A DNA stretch of 64,000 nucleotides from Sva-07 sp963710625 (GTDB lineage: Bacteria; Actinomycetota; Acidimicrobiia; Acidimicrobiales; Ilumatobacteraceae): positions 124,001-188,000 of the forward strand of contig CAVQBG010000022.1 in NCBI GenBank assembly GCA_963710625.1. The letters are read 5' to 3'. A model generated the notes under the pieces. The model did no database searches. It saw only the letters and a program-made list of their open reading frames with translations, and was not told the origin of the DNA. The number at the start of each line of letters is the position of its first letter. The stretch's first letter is position 1. Positions 33,574 through 43,066 of this stretch are shown in pieces. A program made the translations under genes and the position numbers.

Positions 33574-34730
33574 CGCTCGACACCTCCGTCTCCTCGTCGG
33601 GCATCGGCCGGCTCTTCCGCGGTCAGACCGCGATCGACTTCTACGGACATCGCAAGATCGGCCTGATCAGTGCGATCGTCGTCGTCGTGGTCACCGTGGT
33701 CTCCCTCGCCACGCAGGGCCTCAACCTCGGTCTCGACTTCGAAGGCGGCGACGCGTGGGACATTCCCGCCGGTCAGACCTTCGGCGTCGACGAGGCCGAA
33801 GCGGTGCTGCAGGCGAACGACATCTCGACCACCGGAGCACGCATCCAGCTCCGCAGCTCCGAGACCTCCGACATCGTGACCGTGCAGGTCGAGGAGCTGC
33901 CTCGAGAACAGGCTGCGCAGGTGACCGCCGACTTCGCCGAGGCCGCCGGCGTCACCACGCAGGAGATCAGCTTCTCGTTCACCAGCTCCACCTGGGGTCG
34001 CGAGATCACCGAGAAGGCCGTCCGCGCGCTGACGGTGTTCATCATCATCGTGTCGATCTTCATCTCGATCCGCTTCGAGTGGCGCATGGCCCTTGCCGCG
34101 ATCGCGGCGATGCTCAACGACGTGGTCTTCGCGGTCGGCTTCTACTCGGTGTTCCAGTTCGAGGTCACCCCGGCCACCGTCATCGCGTTCCTGACGATCC
34201 TCGGCTATTCGCTGTACGACACGATCGTCGTGTTCGACCGGGTGAACGAGAACCAGGGTCGGTACGCCGGCGTCAGGATGCCGTACGAGGACATCGTCAA
34301 CATCTCGATGAACCAGGTGATGATGCGATCGATGCTCACGAGCTTCTCGTCGATCATCCCGGTGGTGTCGCTCCTCATCCTCGGCTCGGGCGTCCTCGGC
34401 GCCGTCGCACTCCAGGAGTTCGCGCTCGCCCTGCTCATCGGCATGATCTCGGGCGTCTACTCGTCGATCTTCATCGCGACGCCGTTGCTCGCCTACCTCA
34501 AGCGTGACACGGGACGAAAGACCCGTCGGGACCGAATGATCGGCGACGATCTCCGTGCGGCCGTGATGGGCGCCGGCGTGACCGGTCGCGTCGGCGACCA
34601 ACGTGCCTCGGGCGACGAAGTCCGCGACGATGCCGACGACGACCGAGAACTCGTGGGATCCGCCGTCGCCCAACCGGCCGACCGGCTCCTGACGCACCCT
34701 CCGCGTCCGCGAAAGAAGAAGCGTCGCTGA
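33570..34730 (+). CDS. secF: Protein translocase subunit SecF
   Basis: Partner of SecD (386 residues). The N-terminal helix is followed by LNLGLDFEGGDAWDIPAG, the family D2 block. EFEVTPATVIAFLTILGYSL and DTIVVFDRVNENQGRY are the membrane core signatures. The N-terminal 20 residues and the C-terminal 60 are extra: the C-terminus is charged and ends PPRPRKKKRR, probably cytoplasmic. The usual FxGG is FEGGDAW here. Confidence 0.95.
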   Translation: MTLDTSVSSSGIGRLFRGQTAIDFYGHRKIGLISAIVVVVVTVVSLATQGLNLGLDFEGGDAWDIPAGQTFGVDEAEAVLQANDISTTGARIQLRSSETSDIVTVQVEELPREQAAQVTADFAEAAGVTTQEISFSFTSSTWGREITEKAVRALTVFIIIVSIFISIRFEWRMALAAIAAMLNDVVFAVGFYSVFQFEVTPATVIAFLTILGYSLYDTIVVFDRVNENQGRYAGVRMPYEDIVNISMNQVMMRSMLTSFSSIIPVVSLLILGSGVLGAVALQEFALALLIGMISGVYSSIFIATPLLAYLKRDTGRKTRRDRMIGDDLRAAVMGAGVTGRVGDQRASGDEVRDDADDDRELVGSAVAQPADRLLTHPPRPRKKKRR

Positions 34731-34776
34731 CCGACGCTCTCTCCCGGTCATCGTCGGCGTGTCGGGTGTCGGGCGG

Positions 34777-34782
34777 TATCCT
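34777..34782 (+). promoter_or_regulatory. -10 element for apt
   Basis: TATCCT, 6 bases before the ATG at 34789, with no Shine-Dalgarno. It marks a new start between secF and apt-rel-hisS. Confidence 0.55.
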
Positions 34783-34788
34783 CCGACC

Positions 34789-35316
34789 ATGGCAGGCGAC
34801 CACGCAGCACTTCGGAGCTATGTCCGAGAGATCAAGGACTACCCGACCGACGGCGTGACGTTCCGCGACATCACGCCGCTGCTCGGCGATGGACCGACCT
34901 TCGCAGCCGCCGTCAACGGACTCGTCGACGACCTCGGAGGCAACTCGGTCGACCGAGTCGTCGGTGTCGAGTCGCGTGGGTTCATCTTCGCCTCGGCCGT
35001 GGCCTACCGAATCGGCGCCGGCCTCGTTCCGGTCCGCAAGGCAGGCAAGCTTCCGTGGGCGGTCGTGCGCGAGGAGTACGACCTCGAGTACGGCTCGGAC
35101 AAGCTCGAGATCCACCGTGACGCGATCCACCCCGGTGAACGGATCCTGATCATCGACGACGTCCTGGCCACTGGCGGCACCGCTGCGGCCACCGCCAAGC
35201 TGGTCGAGACGCTCGGTGGTGTGATCACCGGGCTCGGATTCGTGATCGAACTCGACGAACTGGGAGGGCGTGCCCGGGTGGGGGAGCGAACCGTGAGGTC
35301 GCTCCTGCACTACTGA
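34789..35316 (+). CDS. apt: Adenine phosphoribosyltransferase
   Basis: Salvages adenine to AMP with PRPP. The 175-residue protein reads LRSYVREIKDYPTDGVTFRD, then ITPLL, VVGVESRGFIFASAVAYRIG, and the PRPP loop ERILIIDDVLATGGTAAATA. Length and motifs are standard. apt upstream of rel is a common arrangement in actinobacteria; the 13-base gap to rel suggests joint transcription. Confidence 0.97.
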   Translation: MAGDHAALRSYVREIKDYPTDGVTFRDITPLLGDGPTFAAAVNGLVDDLGGNSVDRVVGVESRGFIFASAVAYRIGAGLVPVRKAGKLPWAVVREEYDLEYGSDKLEIHRDAIHPGERILIIDDVLATGGTAAATAKLVETLGGVITGLGFVIELDELGGRARVGERTVRSLLHY

Positions 35317-35329
35317 GGCGCAGCAGATC

Positions 35330-37570
35330 ATGGGGACGGTCGACCGTGTGCTCCCGTGGAGGCGACAGTACGTCGAGGTCGCGAACTCCGAGCTGACGCC
35401 CCTGCTCGCGTCGTACCGGCGCCGCCACCCGAAGTCGCCGGTGTCGACGATCAGTCGCGCCTACCGGGTCGCTGCCGAAGCTCACCAGTCGCAGATGCGC
35501 TCCAGCGGCGAGAGCTACATCAACCATCCGCTCGCCGTGGCGCAGATCGTCGCCGACATCGGCCTCGACGAGGTGTCGGTGACTGCCGCGCTGCTCCACG
35601 ACGCCGTCGAGGACACCGAAATCACCGTCGCCGACGTCGAGCGTGACTTCGGCGCCGAGGTCGCTGCGATCGTCGACGGCGTCACGAAGCTCGAACGCAT
35701 CCGGTTCGACTCCCGCGAGGAGCAGCAGGCCGCCAGCATGCGCAAGATGCTCGTGGCGATGGCCAAGGACCTCCGGGTGCTGGTCATCAAGCTCGCCGAC
35801 CGTCTCCACAACATGCGAACGATCGCCGCGATGCCGTTGGAGAAGCAGCGCCGCATCGCACAGGAGACCCTCGACATCTATGCCCCGTTGGCGCACCGGC
35901 TCGGCATGCAGGAGATGAAGCAACAGCTCGAGGACCTCGCGTTCGCATCGTTGCACCCGAAGCGCTTCGCCGAACTCGACCATCTCGTCAGCAGCCGCAC
36001 CCCCGAACGCGACGTCTACCTGGCGAAGACCCTCGCCGAGGTCCGTGCCCGGCTCGACGAGCTCGGGATCAAGGCCGAGGTGACCGGTCGTGGCAAGCAC
36101 CTGTGGTCGATCTACGAGAAGATGGTCGTCAAGGGGCGCGAGTTCGACGAGATCTTCGACCTGATCGCGATCCGCGTGGTCGTCGACTCGATGAAGGACT
36201 GCTACGCCGCGCTCGGATCGATCCACGGGCGATGGAGGCCGGTGGTGGGCCGGTTCAAGGACTACATCGCCATGCCGAAGTTCAATCTCTACCAGAGCCT
36301 GCACACCACGGTGATCGGGCCCGCTGGCAAGCCGATCGAGGTCCAGATCCGCACCGTCGAGATGCACCAGCGCGCCGAGTGGGGCGTCGCGGCGCACTGG
36401 GCCTACAAGGAGGGCGGCGACAGGCACGCCGAGATCGACTGGCTGACTCGCATCATCGACTGGCAGGAGGAGATCTCCGATCCGGCGCAGTTCATGCAGA
36501 GCCTGAAGACCGATCTCGAGCAGGACGAGGTGTTCGTGTTCACGCCGAAGGGACGCGTGATCACGCTGCCGGTCGGGTCCACCACCGTCGACTTCGCCTA
36601 CGCGGTCCACACCGAGGTCGGGCACGCCTGCATCGGTGCCAAGGTCAACGGCCGCCTGGTGTCACTCGACCACGTGTTGGCCAGTGGCGACAACGTGGAG
36701 ATCTTCACCTCGAAGGTCGAGACGGCGGGCCCCTCGCAGGACTGGCTCACGTTCGTGGTGTCGCCCCGCGCCCGCAACAAGATCCGCCAGTGGTTCAGCC
36801 GCGAACGGCGAGTCGACATGGTCGAGGCCGGCCGTGACGAGCTCACCGCCGAGTTGCGACGTGAGCGGCTGCCAGTGCAGCGGGTGTGGAAGTCGCCGCA
36901 GTTGGAGGCCGTGATCACCGAGTTGAGCTACGTCGACCTCGACGCGCTCCTCGCGGCGATCGGCGAACACCACGTGTCCGCGAAGTCGGTCGCCCAACGG
37001 CTCGCACGCGGGTTCCGGACGGGCGACGACGCCGAGCAGATGCCCGCCACTGTGGCGCGGCCGCGGCGCGAACGGCATGATGACGAGCGGTCACGTGTGG
37101 GCATCCATGTCGAGGGCCTCGACGACGTGATGGTGCGACTCGCCAACTGCTGCACGCCGGTGCCGGGCGACGGCATCATCGGATTCGTCACCCGGGGCCG
37201 CGGCGTCAGCGTGCACCGCTCCGACTGCGCGAACGCCGTGTCGCTGATGGCCGAGCAGGCGACACGGATGATCGAGGTCGAGTGGGACAGCGAGGAACGA
37301 CAGGGCGCGACGTTCGTCGCCGGTGTCGAGGTGGTCGCGCTCGATCGGTCACGGCTGCTGCGTGACGTCACCAACGCACTCGCCGACCACCAGGTGAACA
37401 TCCTCTCGTGCCAGACCGTCACGGGGAGCGACCGGGTTGCGAAGATGCGCTTCGAGTTCGAGTTCGCCAACCCCGGCTACCTCGATGCGGTGATCCGCAC
37501 GATCAAAGGTGTCGACTCGGTGTACGACGCATATCGCCTGATCCCGGGCGCAGCCACGCCGGTAGCCTGA
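35330..37570 (+). CDS. Bifunctional (p)ppGpp synthetase/hydrolase Rel
   Basis: Stringent-response enzyme of 746 residues, long RelA/SpoT type. The HD hydrolase domain is intact (YINHPLAVAQIVADIGLDE, LLHDAVEDTE). The synthetase domain has FNLYQSLHTTVIGPAGKPIE and VQIRTVEMHQRAEWGVAAHW. A TGS domain follows (VFVFTPKGRVITLPVGSTTV), then a zinc-finger-like LANCCTPVPGDGIIGFVTRG and a C-terminal ACT domain. Both catalytic halves look active. The end overlaps the TAGCCT hexamer in front of hisS. Confidence 0.97.
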   Translation: MGTVDRVLPWRRQYVEVANSELTPLLASYRRRHPKSPVSTISRAYRVAAEAHQSQMRSSGESYINHPLAVAQIVADIGLDEVSVTAALLHDAVEDTEITVADVERDFGAEVAAIVDGVTKLERIRFDSREEQQAASMRKMLVAMAKDLRVLVIKLADRLHNMRTIAAMPLEKQRRIAQETLDIYAPLAHRLGMQEMKQQLEDLAFASLHPKRFAELDHLVSSRTPERDVYLAKTLAEVRARLDELGIKAEVTGRGKHLWSIYEKMVVKGREFDEIFDLIAIRVVVDSMKDCYAALGSIHGRWRPVVGRFKDYIAMPKFNLYQSLHTTVIGPAGKPIEVQIRTVEMHQRAEWGVAAHWAYKEGGDRHAEIDWLTRIIDWQEEISDPAQFMQSLKTDLEQDEVFVFTPKGRVITLPVGSTTVDFAYAVHTEVGHACIGAKVNGRLVSLDHVLASGDNVEIFTSKVETAGPSQDWLTFVVSPRARNKIRQWFSRERRVDMVEAGRDELTAELRRERLPVQRVWKSPQLEAVITELSYVDLDALLAAIGEHHVSAKSVAQRLARGFRTGDDAEQMPATVARPRRERHDDERSRVGIHVEGLDDVMVRLANCCTPVPGDGIIGFVTRGRGVSVHRSDCANAVSLMAEQATRMIEVEWDSEERQGATFVAGVEVVALDRSRLLRDVTNALADHQVNILSCQTVTGSDRVAKMRFEFEFANPGYLDAVIRTIKGVDSVYDAYRLIPGAATPVA

Positions 37571-37576
37571 CCGGCC

Positions 37577-38836
37577 GTGCCAGCGTTCCAGACCAGTCCC
37601 GGCATGCGGGACATCCTGCCGCCCGAGAGCGGGCGTTGGCGCGCCTTCGACCGCGTGTTCGCCGAGGTCGTCGAAGCGGCGGGCTACGGGCAGTTGATCA
37701 CGCCCCTGCTCGAGGATCTCGGTGTCTTCACCCGTATCGGCGATGCCACCGACGTGGTCACCAAGGAGATGTACGACTTCGTCGACAAGGGCGACCGGCA
37801 CATCGCGCTGCGCCCCGAGATGACGGCGAGTGTCTGCCGGGCCTTCGCCGAACACCGGCCCACGTTGCCGTGGAAGGTGTACTACTCGGGCTCCAACTTC
37901 CGCTACGAGAAGCCCCAGCGCGGGCGCTACCGCCAGTTCGACCAGGTCGGTGTCGAGGTGCTCGGCGCCGACGATCCGCATCTCGACGTCGAAGTGATCG
38001 CGCTCGCCTGGGAGTTCTACGCCCGCCTCGGGCTCCGGCAGGTGAACCTGATCGTCAACAGCCTCGGCGAACCCGACGACCGCACCCGCTACGTCGAGGC
38101 GCTGCGGGAGCACTTCACCGCCGCCGGTGATGCGCTCAGTGAGCAGTCCCGGGCCACCCTCGACCGCAATCCGCTCCGTGTGCTCGACTCCAAACGCGAA
38201 CGCGACCAGGCGGTGATCGCCTCGGCGCCGCAGATCGCCGAGTTCCACAGCGACGAGGCAGCAGCGCACTTCGAGGCGGTGCTGGCAGGCTTGCGTGCAC
38301 TGGACATCCCCTTCACGATCGAACCGAAGCTCGTGCGCGGACTCGACTACTACCGGCGCACGATCTTCGAGTTCCAGGGCGGCACCCTCGACTCGGCCCA
38401 GAACGCGCTCGGCGGAGGCGGCCGCTACGACGGCCTCGTCGAGGCGCTCGGCGGTCCGCCGACGCCCGGTGTCGGCTTCGCTCTCGGCCTCGATCGGACG
38501 TTGCTCGCCTGCGACGACGAGGGGGTCTTCCCGGCCGCGCCGACGATGCTCGACGCGTTCGTCGTCGACGTCACCGGTGGGCTCCAGGCGGTCGAACTCA
38601 CCGCGGAACTCCGGCTCGCCGGCATCGCCGCCGACCGCGGCTACGACAACCGCTCGATGAAGGCCCAGATGAAGCTCGCCAACCGCAGCGGTGCACGGTT
38701 CGCCCTGATCGTGGGCGACGACGAACTCGACGCGGGGACCGTCGTCGTCAAGCCCATGCTCGGCGAGGGAGAGCAGATCGCCGTCGCCCGCTCGCAAATC
38801 TCCTCGTACCTCGCCTCTCACCCACGACAGAATTGA
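37577..38836 (+). CDS. hisS: Histidine--tRNA ligase
   Basis: Class II synthetase of 419 residues. Motifs are FQTSPGMRDILPPESGRWRA, LRPEMTASVCRAFAEH, FRYEKPQRGRYRQFDQVGVE and the His-specific LVRGLDYYRRTIFEF. GGGGRYDGLVEALGGPPTPG then leads to the anticodon-binding domain. GTG start; TAGCCT at 37563-37568 is 8 bases upstream and inside the rel 3' end. Confidence 0.97.
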   Translation: MPAFQTSPGMRDILPPESGRWRAFDRVFAEVVEAAGYGQLITPLLEDLGVFTRIGDATDVVTKEMYDFVDKGDRHIALRPEMTASVCRAFAEHRPTLPWKVYYSGSNFRYEKPQRGRYRQFDQVGVEVLGADDPHLDVEVIALAWEFYARLGLRQVNLIVNSLGEPDDRTRYVEALREHFTAAGDALSEQSRATLDRNPLRVLDSKRERDQAVIASAPQIAEFHSDEAAAHFEAVLAGLRALDIPFTIEPKLVRGLDYYRRTIFEFQGGTLDSAQNALGGGGRYDGLVEALGGPPTPGVGFALGLDRTLLACDDEGVFPAAPTMLDAFVVDVTGGLQAVELTAELRLAGIAADRGYDNRSMKAQMKLANRSGARFALIVGDDELDAGTVVVKPMLGEGEQIAVARSQISSYLASHPRQN

Positions 38837-38843
38837 TCCACAC

Positions 38844-40616
38844 ATGAGCGACCCCACCACACCCTCTTCCTCCTCGCAGGCGACGTCGATGCGCACGCAC
38901 CTGTGCGGTGAGCTGCGTGCCGAGCACGTCGGCGACACCGTCAGCGTCTGCGGGTGGGTCGGCCGCCGTCGCGAGCACGGAGAACATCTCGCCTTCGTCG
39001 ACCTGCGAGACCACTCGGGCATCGTCCAGTGTGTGATCAACGACGACGTCGACGTTCGCAGCGAGTACGTGTTGCGCGTCACCGGCGTCGTGCGTGACCG
39101 GCCCGAGGGCACGGTCAACGAGAACCTGCCGACGGGCGGGATCGAGCTGGGCGAGTGCCAGGTCGAGGTGCTCCGCAAGGCCGATCCGCCACCGTTCCCG
39201 ATCGATGCTCGCGCCGACGACGTCGACGAGAACATCCGTCTGCAGCACCGCTACCTCGACCTGCGACGCGAGCGGATGCAGAAGAACCTGCGGGTCCGAG
39301 CAGCGATCAACGCCGCCGTTCGCAATGGCATGGAGCGACAGGGCTTCGTCGAGGTCGAGACGCCGATGCTGGTGCCGTCGACTCCGGAGGGCGCTCGCGA
39401 GTTCCTGGTGCCGTCGCGCAAGGAGCCCGGTTCGTTCTATGCGTTGCCGCAGTCACCGCAGTTGTTCAAGCAGCTCCTGATGGTCGGTGGCGTCGACCGC
39501 TACTACCAGATGGCCCGCTGTCTTCGCGACGAGGACCTGCGCGCCGATCGTCAGTACGAGTTCATGCAGCTCGACATGGAGATGAGTTTCGTCACCCAGG
39601 ACGACGTCCTCGACGCCGTGAGCGAGGCGGTGCTCGACGCCGCCGAAGCCGCAACGGGTGAGCGTCCGCCGGCGATCGAGCGGATCACCTGGCACGAGGC
39701 GATGGACCACTACGGCATCGACAAGCCCGACATGCGCTTCGGCCTCGAGCTGGTCGAGCTGACACCGTTGTTCGCCTCCACCGAGTTCAAGGCGTTCGCC
39801 GGCGCGGGGTCGATCAAGGGAATCCGGGTACCGGGAGGAGCGGCCGACTACGGACGCAACCAGCTCGACAAGCTGACCGACCGGGCCAAGTCGCTCGGCG
39901 CCAAGGGCCTGGTGTGGCTGAAGGTCGCTGCCGACGGGTTCGACTCACCGGTGGCGAAATTCCTCTCCGACGACGAGGCCGCTTCGGTTCGCTCGGCGAT
40001 GGATGCCGAGGACGGTGACCTGATCCTGATCGTGGCCGACGAGTGGATGACCACCTGCGAGGTGCTCGGCACGTTGCGCAACGACATCGGCCGTCCGCCG
40101 GTGCACGAGGGCCCGTATCGGTACGTGTGGGTGGTGGAGTTCCCGTTGTTCGTCGGCGTCGACAAGGAGACGGGACGCCCGAAGCCCGGCCACCACCCGT
40201 TCACGACGCCGCACCCCGACGACCTCGACAAGATCGAGTCCGATCCGCTGTCGGTGCGGTCGATCGCGTACGACCTGGTGCTCAACGGCTGGGAACTCGG
40301 CTCGGGTTCGATTCGAATCCACGAGCCGGAGCTGCAGCGGCGGGTGTTCAAGGCGCTCGGGATCTCCGACGAGGAGGCCGAGCGCAAGTTCGGGTTCTTC
40401 CTCAATCCGTTCGACTACGGCGCACCCCCGCACGGTGGTTTCGCGTTCGGCCTCGACCGGCTCGTGGCGATCCTGGCGGGGGAGGAGAACATCCGCGAGG
40501 TGATCGCCTTCCCGAAGACCCAGTCCGGCCAGGACCCCATGACCAACTCGCCGATCCCCGGCGATCCGAAGGCGCTCGCCGAGCTCGGCCTCAAGGTCCA
40601 CCCGCCCGCCACCTGA
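38844..40616 (+). CDS. aspS: Aspartate--tRNA ligase
   Basis: Class II bacterial-type synthetase of 590 residues. N-terminal anticodon-binding OB domain (VSVCGWVGRRREHGEHLAFV), catalytic core with QHRYLDLRRERMQKNLRVRA, FVEVETPMLVPSTPEGAREF, QSPQLFKQLLMVGGVDRYYQ and RDEDLRADRQYEFMQLDMEM. The bacterial GAD insertion follows, then FDYGAPPHGGFAFGLDRLVA. It follows hisS by 7 bases. Confidence 0.98.
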   Translation: MSDPTTPSSSSQATSMRTHLCGELRAEHVGDTVSVCGWVGRRREHGEHLAFVDLRDHSGIVQCVINDDVDVRSEYVLRVTGVVRDRPEGTVNENLPTGGIELGECQVEVLRKADPPPFPIDARADDVDENIRLQHRYLDLRRERMQKNLRVRAAINAAVRNGMERQGFVEVETPMLVPSTPEGAREFLVPSRKEPGSFYALPQSPQLFKQLLMVGGVDRYYQMARCLRDEDLRADRQYEFMQLDMEMSFVTQDDVLDAVSEAVLDAAEAATGERPPAIERITWHEAMDHYGIDKPDMRFGLELVELTPLFASTEFKAFAGAGSIKGIRVPGGAADYGRNQLDKLTDRAKSLGAKGLVWLKVAADGFDSPVAKFLSDDEAASVRSAMDAEDGDLILIVADEWMTTCEVLGTLRNDIGRPPVHEGPYRYVWVVEFPLFVGVDKETGRPKPGHHPFTTPHPDDLDKIESDPLSVRSIAYDLVLNGWELGSGSIRIHEPELQRRVFKALGISDEEAERKFGFFLNPFDYGAPPHGGFAFGLDRLVAILAGEENIREVIAFPKTQSGQDPMTNSPIPGDPKALAELGLKVHPPAT

Positions 40617-40651
40617 CCGTCACTGCACAGGGGATCTGGCAGGATCAGGTG

Positions 40652-41569
40652 ATGAGTTTCGAGACCGAGATCGCCCGCGAAGGCGAGACGTTGGTCGGCC
40701 CGTGGCGCGAGCCGGCGCAGATGCTCGCCGAGCAGGAGTACGCCGGGCACACCAGCGTCCACGACGACGCCACGGCGGCGAGGCTCGGCCTGGCCGGCGC
40801 ACCGATCGAGGGACCGACGCACTTCAGCCAGATCGACCCGCTCGCGGTCGAACGGTGGGGCCAGGCCTGGTTCGAACGCGGGTGTGTGAGCTCGCACTTC
40901 CTGAACATGGTGGTCGAGGGCGAGCAGGTCCGTGCCGCCCTCCAGCCCGTGACCGCCACGCTGGGTCGCATCGGCGCCGAGAAGTCCGATGCCACGCCCG
41001 TGTTGACCGGCACTGCATCGATCGGCGAATCCGACACGACCGAACTCGACGAGCGCCGCCAACGGGGCCTCGGCGACCCGGGGACGCTGCACATCGTCGA
41101 CCAGTTGGAGATCGGGATGCGCGTCCCGGTCGCCGAACCCGTGACGATGGGATTCGACGACCACAACGGCAACCTGTACCCGTTCACGCTCGCCCAGAAG
41201 CTGGCGAGGATCACCGAACCCTCGTCGTGGTACCTCGACGGCGATGACAGCCCCTGGGGGCGTCCGATCGTGCCCACCGAGATGATCAGCGTCATCGCCC
41301 ACCGGTCGAACGCCCACTTCCCCGTCCGCGGCCCGGCGATCGGGTTGTTCATCGACCTGGAGGTGCGTTTCGTCGACGGTCCGGTGTTCGTCGGACAGCC
41401 CTACCTGGTGGAGCACACCCTGGTCGGGCTCGGCCAGAGCAAGCGGGTCGAGTCGTACTGGACCGAGTCGAGGATCACGGACGCCGACACCGGTGTGCAC
41501 GCCGCCACGGTGCTGCTGCACCAGGGCGTGTTCAAAGCATCGTTCGCCGAGTACCCCGCCGACTCCTGA
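40652..41569 (+). CDS. Possible hotdog-fold (MaoC-like) protein, function unknown
   Basis: 305-residue soluble protein. YAGHTSVHDDATAARLGLAG then APIEGPTHFSQIDPLA resembles the entry of MaoC-type hotdog domains. The layout (two halves, GPAIGLFIDLEVRFVDGPVF late in the second) fits a double hotdog. The catalytic Asp/His pair typical of hydratases cannot be identified with certainty. ATG 40652 is preceded by 35 bases after aspS. Its stop abuts the stop of the convergent oxidoreductase gene with no spare bases. Enzymatic role unassigned. Confidence 0.7.
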   Translation: MSFETEIAREGETLVGPWREPAQMLAEQEYAGHTSVHDDATAARLGLAGAPIEGPTHFSQIDPLAVERWGQAWFERGCVSSHFLNMVVEGEQVRAALQPVTATLGRIGAEKSDATPVLTGTASIGESDTTELDERRQRGLGDPGTLHIVDQLEIGMRVPVAEPVTMGFDDHNGNLYPFTLAQKLARITEPSSWYLDGDDSPWGRPIVPTEMISVIAHRSNAHFPVRGPAIGLFIDLEVRFVDGPVFVGQPYLVEHTLVGLGQSKRVESYWTESRITDADTGVHAATVLLHQGVFKASFAEYPADS

Positions 41570-42553
41570 TCACCGCTCCTCGGGATAGACGACCCCGAGC
41601 TGGGATCGGATCTCGTCGAGGAGTTCCATCGTCGACACCGTTGTGGCCAGCGGGATCACGTCGCTCTCGCGGTGCCCGGCGCGGATGCGTTCGATCGCGT
41701 GCTGCGCTTCGTGGGCGAGGCCCTGGTTCGGCATGTCGACGTGGGCCGGCTCCTCGCCGACGAGTCGAACCGTGAAGCCGGAGGGGAACCAGAACGGTGG
41801 GTCGACGTCGATCCGACCGAAGGTACCGAACACCGACGCCCCGAGACTCGTGATCATGTCGAGCGACGTGTGGAACGTTCCGATCGCTCCGCTCTGGAAC
41901 GACACGACACCGCCGACGGTCGTGTCGACGCCGGTGTCGCCGAGGGTTCCGAGCACCTTCACGTCGACGGGATCGCCCGCGAGGAAGCGGGCGAAGGTGA
42001 CCGGGTAGATCCCGATGTCGAGCATGGCACCACCGGCGAGGTCGGCTCGTCGGTGGCGTCCGTCCGGATCGAACTTGGTGATGCCGAAGTCGGCGTGCAC
42101 CACCTTGAGCTCACCGATCTCGCCGTCGAGCACCCGTTGACGGATGTCGACCACCGCCGGGATGAACCAGGTCCACATCGCCTCCATGAGGAACCGATCG
42201 TTGCGTCGGGCCGCCTCGACCATCTCGCGCGCCTGGGCGGCGTTGACCGCGAACGCCTTCTCGCACAGCACGTGCTTGCCGGCGTCGAGCGCAGCGATCG
42301 TCATCGCGTGATGGTGGCTGTGCGGTGAGGCCACGTAGACGATGTCGACATCGCGGTCGTCGAACAGCTGCTCGTAACTGCCGTGTGCGTTCGGGATGCC
42401 GAAGCGGGCGGCGAAGGCGTCCGCCGACTCCTGCGATCTCGATCCGACCGCCGTGATCCGGGCGCCGGGCAGGGTGTGGAGTGCCTCGCACATGCTGGCA
42501 GCGATCCCTCCGGTGGCCGCGATGCCCCAGCGGAGCGGGTCGTGTTCGGTCAT
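41570..42553 (-). CDS. Gfo/Idh/MocA-family oxidoreductase
   Basis: NAD(P)-dependent dehydrogenase of 327 residues acting on a sugar or cyclitol. It has an N-terminal Rossmann fold (LRWGIAATGGIAASMCEALH) and VDIVYVASPHSHHHAMTIAA. The catalytic-Lys motif of the family is present as KHVLCEKAFAVNAAQA. ADLAGGAMLDIGIYPVTFAR is the C-terminal domain hallmark. Substrate unknown. It is a single gene pointing left with its own promoter hexamer. Confidence 0.92.
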   Translation of the reverse strand: MTEHDPLRWGIAATGGIAASMCEALHTLPGARITAVGSRSQESADAFAARFGIPNAHGSYEQLFDDRDVDIVYVASPHSHHHAMTIAALDAGKHVLCEKAFAVNAAQAREMVEAARRNDRFLMEAMWTWFIPAVVDIRQRVLDGEIGELKVVHADFGITKFDPDGRHRRADLAGGAMLDIGIYPVTFARFLAGDPVDVKVLGTLGDTGVDTTVGGVVSFQSGAIGTFHTSLDMITSLGASVFGTFGRIDVDPPFWFPSGFTVRLVGEEPAHVDMPNQGLAHEAQHAIERIRAGHRESDVIPLATTVSTMELLDEIRSQLGVVYPEER

Positions 42554-42559
42554 CGACCG

Positions 42560-42565
42560 ACCGTA
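42560..42565 (-). promoter_or_regulatory. -10 element for the Gfo/Idh/MocA gene
   Basis: Minus-strand TACGGT, 6 bases before ATG 42553; leaderless pattern. Confidence 0.55.
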
Positions 42566-42665
42566 TCAATGCACCGACCCGCACTGCCAACGTTGTCACA
42601 GCCCCTGCGTACGGTGGTGCTCGACCGACTCCTCCCGCCGACACCACGGGCAGAAGGAGAAGACG

Positions 42666-43046
42666 ATGAACGACGGAGATGCCAGCGAGTTGGCCAACCT
42701 CGCGGTGTTGTGGGGCTGCGTGCGCGGCGATGCGACCGAGCGGCCGCTGCCCTCGGGCTCCGTGAGCGTCCAGTTCGACGTGACGACGACGATCCGGTCC
42801 GCCGGTCGATCGAGCAAGGTCTCGGTCCCGGTGTCCTGGATCGATCCGCCGAGGAAGTCGGCGGCAGCGCTGATCGAGGGTGCTGAGCTGTTGGTGATCG
42901 GTGCGGTCCACCGTCGGTTCTTCCGGGTCGGGGGTGCGACGCAGAGCCGCACGGAGGTCGTCGCCGACACGGTGATCCCGGCGCGCCGACGCAAGCAGGT
43001 GGCCTTCGCGCTCGACCAGGTCGTCGATCGCCTGTGCGCGCCGTGA
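42666..43046 (+). CDS. Single-stranded-DNA-binding-like OB-fold protein
   Basis: 126 residues with the strand pattern of the SSB OB fold: NLAVLWGCVRGDATERPLPS, GSVSVQFDVTTTIRSAGRSS, KVSVPVSWIDPPRKSAAALI, EGAELLVIGAVHRRFFRVGG. A final RTEVVADTVIPARR follows. It lacks the acidic C-terminal tip of replicative SSB, and the chromosomal ssb is normally linked to rpsF/rpsR. So this is a specialised or minor SSB paralogue. A good Shine-Dalgarno (AGAAGGAGA) precedes ATG 42666, unlike most first genes here. Confidence 0.75.
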   Translation: MNDGDASELANLAVLWGCVRGDATERPLPSGSVSVQFDVTTTIRSAGRSSKVSVPVSWIDPPRKSAAALIEGAELLVIGAVHRRFFRVGGATQSRTEVVADTVIPARRRKQVAFALDQVVDRLCAP

Positions 43047-43066
43047 TCTCTCGTTGCGTCGGCTGG

